The notes under the pieces were generated by a model. The model had not been told where the DNA came from. It made no database searches and saw nothing but the letters and a program-made list of their open reading frames with translations. A program made the translations under genes and the position numbers. This document shows, one piece after another, positions 37,965 to 44,838 of a DNA stretch of 64,000 nucleotides. How positions within the stretch are numbered: position 1 is the first letter of the stretch; each line of letters starts with the position of its first letter. This DNA is from DATMRF01 sp035566435 (GTDB lineage: Bacteria > Verrucomicrobiota > Verrucomicrobiia > Limisphaerales > UBA8199), in assembly GCA_035566435.1 (NCBI GenBank), contig DATMRF010000037.1:1-64000 (forward strand), read 5' to 3'.

Positions 37965-38217
37965 TTCGCTTCTCCACCGCGGCGCGCAGCGAATCGGCGA
38001 ACCGCAGCGCATCGTCATTGGCCAGCATTCGCTCCCAGGGTGTTTTTGCCAGGCTGTCCTCGAGCAATGAAAAGTCTATTCCTTCCGCCGTCGTTTCGGC
38101 GCAAGCCGCGGTCAAGCCACGCGCCTCCGCATCATCCTTCGGTGGTTCAGTTTCAAGCTTGGGTGGCCGCGCCTTCACTGCGAGCAGGTTAGATTTAAAC
38201 CAATTGCAGTCAAGCAT
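37927..38217 (-). CDS. Small protein paired with the nucleotidyltransferase
   Basis: This 96-residue soluble protein has a Lys/Pro/Glu-rich N-terminal half and a C-terminal helix SLLEDSLAKTPWERMLANDDALRFADSLRAAVEKR. The pattern TPWERMxANDDALRFADSLRAA is the type found in short genes placed directly before nucleotidyltransferase genes in Verrucomicrobia. That association is recalled from the family pattern, not checked. Its partner is now truncated, so the module is probably inactive. The start at 38217 may be too far upstream. Confidence 0.5.
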   Translation of the reverse strand: MLDCNWFKSNLLAVKARPPKLETEPPKDDAEARGLTAACAETTAEGIDFSLLEDSLAKTPWERMLANDDALRFADSLRAAVEKRNAKPERIDAATH

Positions 38218-38306
38218 AGGCGGCCGGAAAAGGGGCCGAGCCTGTAGATGGTGCGATACAAATCATGTAAAAGCTTGACTGCGCCAATCCACCCGGCCCT
38301 CCCAAC

Positions 38307-38780
38307 TCACTCGGTGGCGCCCAGGCTGCGCAGCAGGTTTGCCACGTTCGTCTGTTCGTACAGCAGCGCTCGTTTCAACGGTGTGTTCCCCTGCTTGTCG
38401 CGCGCGTTGATTTGTGCGCCGGCGTGAACGAGCACCGTCATTGCGTCTGGGAATCCTTCCTGGGCGGCTACATGAAGCGCCGTCTCACCCGCCGCGTCTT
38501 TGGCTTCCAGCTTTGCCCCAGCCTGCAAGAGCACCGCGATCACATTCGTGCAGTTTCGGGACGCCGCGTCGTGGAGCGGCGTCCGGGCCGAATCATCCGG
38601 CAAATCCACCGCGGCGGCATTCGTTGCCAGGATCGCCTTAACCCCCTGCGCGTCGCACGCAAGCGACAACTGGTGAATTGGCCGGTAATCGCTGTGGGCC
38701 GGAGGAAAGAGAAAACAACCGGCGCTCAAAACCACCAGCGCCAGCGCTAAACAATGCGATGTGCGGAATCGGTTTTGCAT
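38307..38780 (-). CDS. Ankyrin-repeat lipoprotein
   Basis: This 157-residue exported lipoprotein has lipobox LSAGC, lipidated cysteine near residue 22. Four ankyrin-type repeats follow, for example ARTPLHDAASRNCTNVIAVLLQAGAKLEA and ETALHVAAQEGFPDAMTVLVHAGAQINA. These mediate protein binding in the periplasm. It begins 18 bases after the phosphoesterase stop on the same strand, so the two are likely co-transcribed. Confidence 0.85.
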   Translation of the reverse strand: MQNRFRTSHCLALALVVLSAGCFLFPPAHSDYRPIHQLSLACDAQGVKAILATNAAAVDLPDDSARTPLHDAASRNCTNVIAVLLQAGAKLEAKDAAGETALHVAAQEGFPDAMTVLVHAGAQINARDKQGNTPLKRALLYEQTNVANLLRSLGATE

Positions 38781-38798
38781 TCGTGGTTCGCTGAAGCG

Positions 38799-40148
38799 TT
38801 AGGTCGGCACCTGCTGAAGCAGAGCGCCGAACGTCGGATGGTTACCACCCCCCTGGCTTTTCATCTCCGCGACCCCTGCGAGGAAAGCCTGCTGCAGCTC
38901 CGTCCCCCCGGACGGCATCGTGACTTCATACGGATTCGCCTTCGGCTGCCGGGCCAGGTAAGCGTCCATCGCCGGCGCGGGCGGCGGGTTTGTAATCGGC
39001 TGGTCGAAGCTCAGCGCCTTGGACAAACTCGCCACCGGACGCGGATCAACCTCCGCCGAATACGACCCACCGCCGAATTTCTCCGCGATGAATTTCAACA
39101 CCGAAGTGTGGTCGAACACATCGTGCACACAAGCGCCGGCCTTTACGAATGGCGACAGCACGTACGCGGGCGTCCGCGGGCCAAGCGACAGGAACGGCGC
39201 GTAGCTGGCACCTGCAGGCGCGTCGGTCCTGACCAGCGGCGGTGACACATGGTCGAAGAACCCGCCGTGTTCGTCGTACCCGACAAACGTCAGCGACCGG
39301 TTCCAAAAAGAGAGGCTGGAGGTGATGGCGTTGTACACCTGCATCAGGAACTCCTGGCCATCACTGATCCCGGAAGGCGCGTGGTCATCGGTCGAGCGCC
39401 CCAAATGCGGCGCATCGCCGTAATCCGGTTCCACGAAAATCACCTTGGGCAGTTGCGACGGCGGCGTCGATTCCAGGTCGGTTTTCAGCTCGTCGAATGA
39501 CCGGAAGTTGCCGCCCGCCAGAATGCGCCGCACCCAGCGGAGCATCATCGTAAAAAACGGCAGCCCCTGATGATACACGCGCCAACTGATGCCATGCTGG
39601 TCCAGCCAGTCATAGATTAAGGGCTGCGACGGCAAAGGCGTCGCATTGCTTTCGATGATCGTGCTGCCGCCCATCGCCATCAGCCGGTTGGGTTGCGTGC
39701 CCGAAGGCACCGCGCAGAACCAGTGGTCGCAAATCGTGAAGTTGCTGGCGAAGAACTGGTTTATCGGCGCCTCGTCCGCGCCATAGTAGCCCATCACCAG
39801 GCGCCGGTCGTCGGGGTTGGTCGAGACCTGCTGGGGAATGGCGCCCACAAAGCCATTCATCGCGTACTGGCCATTGTTCAACACCCCCAGATGAGCAGCC
39901 ACGTTTTCCCGCTGGTGTGGCGGGTCGAAACCCGGCGGTAAAAAATACGGGTCGTCGTTGTGAAATGGCTGGAACACCTGGCCGCCATCAGCATTGGCGA
40001 ACTTGCTCAGCCAGGCCGCGTCGGTGCTCTGTCCTTCAACATCCGTGCGATTGTACGGCGGCAGGCTCAGGTAACCCAGCATGTGATCGAACGACCGGTT
40101 CTCCATGAGAACGATCACGACCGTTTTGATGTCGTCCAGGGTCGCCAT
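38799..40148 (-). CDS. Phospholipase C/acid phosphatase-like phosphoesterase
   Basis: This 449-residue enzyme is of the bacterial phospholipase C (phosphoesterase) family. The N-terminal VVIVLMENRSFDHMLGYL carries the metal/nucleophile-region motif ENRSFDH. Later landmarks are FTICDHWFCAVPSGTQPNRL, VIFVEPDYGDAPH, FVGYDEHGGFFDHVSPP and VFDHTSVLKFIAEKFG. All blocks of the family are present. No signal peptide is visible at ATG 40148, so it is cytoplasmic or exported by a route not obvious here. The ankyrin lipoprotein gene follows. Confidence 0.88.
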   Translation of the reverse strand: MATLDDIKTVVIVLMENRSFDHMLGYLSLPPYNRTDVEGQSTDAAWLSKFANADGGQVFQPFHNDDPYFLPPGFDPPHQRENVAAHLGVLNNGQYAMNGFVGAIPQQVSTNPDDRRLVMGYYGADEAPINQFFASNFTICDHWFCAVPSGTQPNRLMAMGGSTIIESNATPLPSQPLIYDWLDQHGISWRVYHQGLPFFTMMLRWVRRILAGGNFRSFDELKTDLESTPPSQLPKVIFVEPDYGDAPHLGRSTDDHAPSGISDGQEFLMQVYNAITSSLSFWNRSLTFVGYDEHGGFFDHVSPPLVRTDAPAGASYAPFLSLGPRTPAYVLSPFVKAGACVHDVFDHTSVLKFIAEKFGGGSYSAEVDPRPVASLSKALSFDQPITNPPPAPAMDAYLARQPKANPYEVTMPSGGTELQQAFLAGVAEMKSQGGGNHPTFGALLQQVPT

Positions 40149-40334
40149 GCCCGCTCAACAGGGTACGCGGATACGCCAGCCGCGCAAGTCCTTTACCGGG
40201 CAATCCAGGCCAAACGCATTTAAATCGCCCGAGAATAGCCCCGTCCCGCAGGAACCGCCGAGAATCGCCCAACGCTTCAGCTCTTGTCATTAACGCTAGA
40301 GATCCCACAGACGAACAACGCGGCGTTCCTTTTC

Positions 40335-40875
40335 GCGCCTTCTCGTGCCTCTTTGTGGCAATTCTCCCGCTCCCCGCCATCCGCGTCTTCCGCGTCTTCC
40401 GCGGTTCTCTTCTGCTGTTGTTGATTGCGTCTTTGCCTCCTTGCGCCTTTGCGTTTAATCCCAGTCACCCGCTCGGCCAACGTTAGCCATTGCGTTTAAT
40501 CCCAGCGAGCGCAGCGAGCCAAAACCAAGAGTCCCGAAGGGACGAAATGTGATAGCCCGGGGTGCAGCGAAGCGGAGCCCCGGGTAAACCGCCCTCAAAT
40601 CAAAACCAAGAGTCCCGAAGGGACGAAATGTAATAGCCCGGGGTGGAGCGAAGCGGAGCCCCGGGTAAACCGCCCCCAAATCTCATTCCCCTCGCCCCGC
40701 GAGGAACGAGCGGGGAGAGGGGCAGGGGTGAGGGGTTTCAGGTCACCCGCTCGGCCAACGTTAGAGCGCCTTCTCGTGCCTCTTTGTGGCAATTCTCCTG
40801 CTTCCGCGCCTTCCGCGCCTTCCGCGTTTTCCGTGGTTCTCTTCTGCTGTTTTTGATCGCGTCTTTGCCTCCTTG
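40335..40875. repeat. Direct repeats filling the spacer before the integron
   Basis: A block of about 109 bases at 40335-40443 recurs at 40766-40875 (GCGCCTTCTCGTGCCTCTTT, then GGCAATTCTC). A 23-base block at 40464-40486 recurs at 40742-40764. Between them sit two tandem 79-base copies with 3 differences, 40521-40599 and 40602-40680. Each has GAGTCCCGAAGGGACG and a hairpin AGCCCGGGGTGCAGCGAAGC/GAGCCCCGGGT. The whole 40149-41077 spacer has no credible gene and borders the integrase remnant. Confidence 0.85.
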
Positions 40876-41077
40876 CAGTGCTCTCCCCAAGGATGAAGCA
40901 ATTCGAGCAAGATTCTTCTAATCGTAAGTGCTTGGGTTCTCTGCGCTCATCGCGGCTCGGCGGTTTACCTGTTCGGCGGATTTGGTTGCGGCTCGACCGC
41001 TCTATGCCTTTGCGTTTAATCCCACCCTCGCCGCGCTACGCCTTTGGGTTAACAATCCTGGCTGAATTGTTACGGCT

Positions 41078-41431
41078 TTAGCTCAGATCATCCAGCGGAC
41101 TGGCCACGCCCTGGCCGCCCTGCTGGAGCACGTGCGTATAGATCTCCTCGAGAGGAATGTTGAGCACTTGCCGATAGAGAAAGACCAGGGCGTTGAAGGC
41201 CTGGTTTTGAGTCGAGGCCGCTACCTTGCCGTTGACTGCCAAATCCGTGCAAAACACCTCGATCTTGCTCTCGCCATCAGCCAGATCCTCGCGCGAGCGC
41301 ATGTGATGGAAACGGATGTAGCGCTTGATCCAGTCCGCATAACTCCGCTCGGTGTGAATCGAATAGTGGTGCAATCGCATCACGTTCCGAACCTGATCCA
41401 ACAGCTTCGACGAATGGCCTTGACTTTCCAT
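41078..41431 (-). pseudogene. intI: Integron-type tyrosine integrase with catalytic core deleted in frame
   Basis: This 117-residue frame has two parts of an integron integrase and nothing between. Residues 1-95 are the N-terminal SAM-like core-binding domain (LLDQVRNVMRLHHYSIHTERSYADWIKRYIRFHH ... AASTQNQAFNALVFLYRQVL). Residues 98-117 (IYTHVLQQGGQGVASPLDDL) are the extreme C-terminus, including the catalytic-tyrosine segment. The roughly 200 residues with the R, H and R catalytic residues are missing. The join (near 41137-41147) keeps frame, and no stop or frameshift is visible. The product might still bind attI or attC DNA but cannot recombine it. It points away from the cassettes, as in canonical integrons. 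Confidence 0.85.
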
Positions 41432-41474
41432 GTCAACCCTCTAAGATCTGATTATGATTATGGATAATTGGACT

Positions 41475-41578
41475 TTTCGCCCTGATATTGACCTTCCTAA
41501 TATCAAGGCGAAACTGACCGAAAACCATGCCAATATCTTATTATCAAGGCGAAACGCCCTGTCAATAAATAGTTAGAA
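41475..41578 (+). other. attI-like integron attachment region
   Basis: Between the integrase remnant and the first cassette gene are three copies of a 14-15 base motif. TATCAAGGCGAAAC occurs directly at 41501-41514 and 41542-41555, and an inverted copy lies at 41475-41489, which pairs with 41499-41513 at 14 of 15 positions. A GTTAGAA core (consensus GTTRRRY, last base off) lies at 41572-41578, just before the first cassette. Known attI sites combine a core with integrase-binding direct repeats. Site assignment is by position and pattern. Confidence 0.6.
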
Positions 41579-41588
41579 AAGTCCGGTT

Positions 41589-41900
41589 ATGGAAATCGCG
41601 GGCGCTAAATGCACCGTCTGCGGGAAGCAAATACTCCTTGCAAGGGAAGGCAAGTTTTGTGCTCGCTGCCAGAGGGCTGTCCACCTTGATTGCGAAGCCG
41701 GCGCGGAGTGTCCTGTCTGCAAGGGGCCATATACGGAGTATGTTCCGCTCAAAGCAGACCCTTTATCTGCCGCTTTTGTGCCTCGGGCACTGCGACCCGC
41801 AAACAGCGCAGTTGGGATTTTGCTGTTGATCGTGGGGTTGGCATTTGCGTTTTACGTTTTATATTACCTTTTTGAAGACGCGCTCGCCCATGGACACTAA
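41589..41900 (+). CDS. Cassette 1: zinc-ribbon protein with C-terminal membrane anchor
   Basis: This is a 103-residue protein. Residues 8-44 contain four CxxC-like pairs (CTVCGK, CARCQ, CEAGAECPVCKG), enough for two zinc sites, in a RING-like or zinc-ribbon arrangement that also includes His32. A single transmembrane helix follows at about 72-94 (SAVGILLLIVGLAFAFYVLYYLF). The zinc head would face the cytoplasm. ATG at 41589 lies 10 bases after the attI-like core. Function unknown; it is the first integron cassette, the position usually best expressed. Confidence 0.7.
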   Translation: MEIAGAKCTVCGKQILLAREGKFCARCQRAVHLDCEAGAECPVCKGPYTEYVPLKADPLSAAFVPRALRPANSAVGILLLIVGLAFAFYVLYYLFEDALAHGH

Positions 41901-41924
41901 CAGTTCCCTGCGTCAGTCTCATTT

Positions 41925-42017
41925 CTCTAACGAGGTCACTGCACCGGATGCCGCGATTTCACGCTATTTGCAATCTCTACACCAGCGGCGCGGCCCCGGT
42001 GAGTTTTTTCGCTAAGT
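41925..42017 (+). other. attC-like site 1
   Basis: R''-like CTCTAAC is at 41925-41931 and R'-like GCTAAGT at 42011-42017 (one base off consensus GTTRRRY). The arms CACCGGATGCCGC (41942-41954) and GCGGCCCCGGTG (41990-42001) pair with a small bulge. The site starts 24 bases after the cassette 1 stop and ends 10 bases before the cassette 2 start. Confidence 0.65.
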
Positions 42018-42027
42018 GTTTCGCGCC

Positions 42028-42456
42028 ATGACCGCCCAAAGACCATTGAGAGGCGTCTATTTCTTACTGGCAATTTGCGGCTTGATCGCACTCTGGGTCC
42101 TTCTTCGCCCTGGCGTATTATTTTACTCGGGTCCAGTGGTCCGAGATACCCCGCGCATGAGGGAATACAACCGAATCCATGTCCTATGCGGAAAGCTAGT
42201 GCGGGCCGAGCCCCGGCTGCCCAAAGGGGCAGATTCCAGGCAGATCGAGGCATTCGTGGTTGCGGGAGTATTTACGGCGGACGATGCAGCCTATTTACGG
42301 GAGCACAACATCCAATTTCATGGCTTCGATCCAGCCAGCGTAGGTGCGGATGTTGCCGTATTCGAGACCATTTTCACGAACACGGAGTTGCCCCGCCACA
42401 TAATCGGCTATGCTGACGGACACACGGTGATGCGGGAACTCAATCGCAAGCCATGA
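42028..42456 (+). CDS. Cassette 2: membrane-anchored protein of unknown function
   Basis: This 142-residue protein has an N-terminal membrane segment (about residues 9-30, GVYFLLAICGLIALWVLLRPG) and a soluble remainder of about 110 residues. Motifs such as FTADDAAYLREHNIQFHGFDP are not recognised. ATG at 42028 is preferred over the GTG at 42016, which overlaps the recombination site. The stop is one base before the next attC. Function unknown. Confidence 0.7.
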   Translation: MTAQRPLRGVYFLLAICGLIALWVLLRPGVLFYSGPVVRDTPRMREYNRIHVLCGKLVRAEPRLPKGADSRQIEAFVVAGVFTADDAAYLREHNIQFHGFDPASVGADVAVFETIFTNTELPRHIIGYADGHTVMRELNRKP

Positions 42457-42457
42457 C

Positions 42458-42586
42458 ACTTAATCCGCTTGCTTCAGCCAACAGCCGCAGTTCATTGTGT
42501 TTTTCGGATGTTGGGAGAGATTAGCTGCTCTCCATTGCTGGCCAGGCTTGGCTCTCAGCGGCTGTGGCTTAGCGAGATTCTTAGGC
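42458..42586 (+). other. attC-like site 2
   Basis: R''-like ACTTAAT is at 42458-42464 and R'-like CTTAGGC at 42580-42586, each one base off consensus. Arms AGCCAACAGCCGC (42476-42488) and GCGGCTGTGGCT (42558-42569) pair with one extrahelical base. The apical loop is long, about 70 bases. The site begins one base after the cassette 2 stop and ends 10 bases before the cassette 3 start. Confidence 0.65.
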
Positions 42587-42596
42587 GGAGATTGCT

Positions 42597-43109
42597 ATGC
42601 TTCAATTACGACGAAGATTCCTTGGGTTGTGCCTGGTCCCAGTTCTTCTGGCGGCCTTGGACGGTTGGGTCACGCTGCACGGTCAGCCCGAGGATTATTG
42701 GGCTGGCAACCATTCGCACGTGATTGAAGGTTCGCCTGCATTCCATAGATTACTGACCTACGGTCCCATGGCTTACATTGCGGGCTTGTCGGGGTGGGTT
42801 CTGGCCTTTGTTGGGATGATTTTGCTGACGCCACAGACATTGGCTCTCGCAGTATGTATTGCATTCACCCTTGGGCACGCGATCGGGGCGTCATCCTGGT
42901 TGGTCGATCTTCCGTATGGCTATCAATTGTATGCCGGCATGTGCGTGTTTGCTGCTGCGGGTCTCGCTTTGGGAATTCGCTGGGGCTGGCGTGCTGAGCC
43001 GCAGAATGATGCCCCAGTCGGGGTGCGACTTCACTTCAGTCTTCGTTGGTTGATCATTGCGGTGCTTTGCGGGATTGAGGTTTATTATTTATGGCCACAC
43101 AAGCTATGA
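42597..43109 (+). CDS. Cassette 3: four-helix integral membrane protein
   Basis: This 170-residue protein has about four to five hydrophobic segments: the N-terminus (FLGLCLVPVLLAALDGWVTL), residues 55-78 (YGPMAYIAGLSGWVLAFVGMILL), 80-100 (TLALAVCIAFTLGHAIGASSW), 108-128 and a C-terminal one (WLIIAVLCGIEVYYLW). Residues between the first two, HGQPEDYWAGNHSHVIEGSP, are probably outside. The N-terminal GWVTLHGQPxxYW recalls small membrane proteins known only from environmental genomes, but no family is assigned. Confidence 0.7.
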   Translation: MLQLRRRFLGLCLVPVLLAALDGWVTLHGQPEDYWAGNHSHVIEGSPAFHRLLTYGPMAYIAGLSGWVLAFVGMILLTPQTLALAVCIAFTLGHAIGASSWLVDLPYGYQLYAGMCVFAAAGLALGIRWGWRAEPQNDAPVGVRLHFSLRWLIIAVLCGIEVYYLWPHKL

Positions 43110-43116
43110 TGTCTCC

Positions 43117-43206
43117 GCCTAACTTTTCACTCCAGCGGACGGCGGGATTGCGCGTCAGTCGCTTCGTTGCTCACTGGCCCGCCGTCGCTGGGTTCAGATG
43201 TTAAGC
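43117..43206 (+). other. attC-like site 3 (best conserved)
   Basis: R'' GCCTAAC (43117-43123) and R' GTTAAGC (43200-43206) both match consensus and are partly complementary. The arms CCAGCGGACGGCGGG (43132-43146) and CCCGCCGTCGCTGG (43178-43191) pair fully except for one extrahelical base, the classic attC mark that sets strand choice. It starts 7 bases after the cassette 3 stop and ends 8 bases before the cassette 4 start. Confidence 0.88.
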
Positions 43207-43214
43207 ACTACGAT

Positions 43215-43589
43215 ATGCGCGTCCGACTCGTATTCATTCTTGCGCTGGCTCTTTTGAGCGGGTCCGGCGCACTCTGTGCCGACAAGGCAAGCTTTGCGTT
43301 CACGGTTCACGGCAGGTTGTCTTTCTATAACGGCACTCCCTCTTTTCGAATATGGATCGTCGGCACCAAACGTATTCTTGGAATCCGTCAGAACGGCAAT
43401 GAGCAGCCAGACGTGCCGAAAGACCTTCGCAATTTAATTTCGCTGGACCGAGACGTGTTCGGCGACTTTACCGTGGAGCCCCTCACCCCATCCGAGCCGG
43501 GAGTCATGCAAACGGTCAGAGTCCTGTCGGTCTCCAAGATCGTTCTGATCGAGGGAAACAAGATCGTCTTAAGAAAGGACAAGCCGTGA
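43215..43589 (+). CDS. Cassette 4: small exported protein
   Basis: This 124-residue protein has a clear signal peptide (MRVRLVFILALALLSGSGALCA, cleavage before DKAS). The mature part is about 100 residues and beta-rich: FTVHGRLSFYNGTPSFRIWIVGTKRILGI and KIVLIEGNKIVLRK. No family is recognised. ATG at 43215 is 8 bases after the attC R' box. The upstream open frame crosses the recombination site, so it is not used. Confidence 0.72.
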   Translation: MRVRLVFILALALLSGSGALCADKASFAFTVHGRLSFYNGTPSFRIWIVGTKRILGIRQNGNEQPDVPKDLRNLISLDRDVFGDFTVEPLTPSEPGVMQTVRVLSVSKIVLIEGNKIVLRKDKP

Positions 43590-43590
43590 T

Positions 43591-43690
43591 GCTTAACCAT
43601 CGGCCTGGAGTGGACGCGGGATGGCGCGTCCTGTTTGCATTTCAACGCCCTCGGCCCCGCGCCACTCAGGCCGGGTGTTCGGCGTAAAGT
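43591..43690 (+). other. attC-like site 4
   Basis: R'' GCTTAAC (43591-43597) matches consensus and R'-like GTAAAGT (43684-43690) is one base off. Arms of 19 bases (43602-43620, starting GGCCTGGAGTGG) and 17 bases (43656-43672, CCCGCGCCACTCAGGCC) pair with two extrahelical bases. The site begins one base after the cassette 4 stop and ends one base before the VOC gene start. Confidence 0.8.
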
Positions 43691-43691
43691 C

Positions 43692-44126
43692 ATGAAACCA
43701 CGTATCACGGTTATTACTCTCGGCGTAGCGGATCTTCCGCGCGCAATCCGGTTCTATCGAGACGGGCTTGGTTTTCCTACCGACGCGACAGACGATGCAT
43801 CGATAGCGGTTTTTATGACCGGCGGCGTTCGGCTGGCGCTCTACCCAAAGAAAGCGCTGGCGGAAGACATATCGAAAGATGTCAGACTCGCACCGAAAGG
43901 ATTCGGAGGGATCACGCTAGCTCACAACGTGAGTCGGAAGAAGGAAGTGGCTGAGGTCCTCGCGCTCGCGGAGAAAGCGGGTGCCAAGCTCGTGAACCCA
44001 GCGCAGGACACATTCTGGGGAGGTTATAGCGGTTACTTTGCGGATTTGGATGGGTATTATTGGGAAGTCGTATGGGCGCCGATGTGCACTTTCGATCGAA
44101 CCGGCGCTCTGGTTTTCAAAGAGTGA
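43692..44126 (+). CDS. Cassette 5: VOC (glyoxalase/bleomycin-resistance) superfamily protein
   Basis: This 144-residue protein starts MKPRITVITLGVADLPRAIRFYRDGLGFP, the standard VOC opening with the first beta-alpha-beta unit. It closes with GYSGYFADLDGYYWEVVWAP, the usual metal-ligand glutamate region (WEVVW). The family covers glyoxalases, ring-cleaving dioxygenases, isomerases and drug-binding proteins; the substrate cannot be told. ATG at 43692 lies directly after attC site 4. VOC proteins are common cargo in integron cassettes. Confidence 0.85.
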   Translation: MKPRITVITLGVADLPRAIRFYRDGLGFPTDATDDASIAVFMTGGVRLALYPKKALAEDISKDVRLAPKGFGGITLAHNVSRKKEVAEVLALAEKAGAKLVNPAQDTFWGGYSGYFADLDGYYWEVVWAPMCTFDRTGALVFKE

Positions 44127-44134
44127 AGCAGGAG

Positions 44135-44284
44135 CCGACAATTGGCCGCAGGCAAGGCCGGGTTTCGCCTGGCTGTTTGTCCTGGCCCCTCGGCCCGACC
44201 CGCCCGAGCCAAGACGTGTCGGCAACGTTGTCTTGTTTGCATTCCATGCCAGTGGCGCGGGGCCGCTGGTGCGGACCGTTAATC
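44135..44284 (+). other. Possible degenerate attC site 5
   Basis: A weak R''-like stretch AGCCGACAATTGG starts about 8 bases after the VOC stop. An R'-like GTTAATC (44278-44284) follows GCGGACC. The left GGCCGCAGGCAAGGCC (44144-44159) pairs imperfectly with the right GGCCGCTGGTGCGG region. It also shares TTGTTTGCATT with attC site 4's loop. The match is poor, so the last cassette may have lost its site. Confidence 0.3.
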
Positions 44285-44838
44285 CCGCGCTGTTAACAGC
44301 CAAAAAATCCTCCTGACGAAACTTCTCCTTCCCGTTGAACGTCTTCGAAACGGGAACTCCAACTTGATTTCTGGGCGTGCGGTCTCGAACCACGCCCCTG
44401 GAATACCCCCTCCGGGAACTTAGTCCGGCCAAACACCTGCTAGCCCCGCAGCCCTTGGACTTCAAGCCAGGAACTTGGGACTTTGGACTGCGGCCCATGG
44501 ACTGTGGAGGTTGCTCACCATTTCGTGTCCACCCCTCGGCAATTTCCATTAGTTCTCGTAGCTCACCGTCCTTCTCACTTCACTCAAACTGGTACTGAAT
44601 ATGCTCCTTTTGCATCGCAGAGAAAGATGACTCATGAACCACCGGCCCTCGAAAAGTTGCAAAATTCGGCACTTGGACAGCTTTTGTCCAGGTCAGGGGC
44701 GGGGACGGCCACGTCCCCGTCCCTCCACTGGTGAATCCCGAGCCCGTTTACCTTTCCAGCCAGAATGAAAGGTTACTCCACTAATCCACTAATCCACCAA
44801 TCCACCAATCCAATCTAGTCCCCCCCACTCCACTTCCC
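44285..44838. repeat. Spacer with ATCCA octamer array
   Basis: No credible gene. Near 44770-44815 is an array of octamers of the type CTAATCCA/CCAATCCA in four or more copies, ending just before the terminase gene. Upstream, GGGACTTTGGACTGCGGCCC recalls the TCCAC heptamers at 6366. It marks the right boundary of the integron region. Confidence 0.6.

Noticed and set aside
42016..42027. GTG start for cassette 2
   Set aside because: It overlaps the attC R' box; the ATG at 42028 keeps the site intact.
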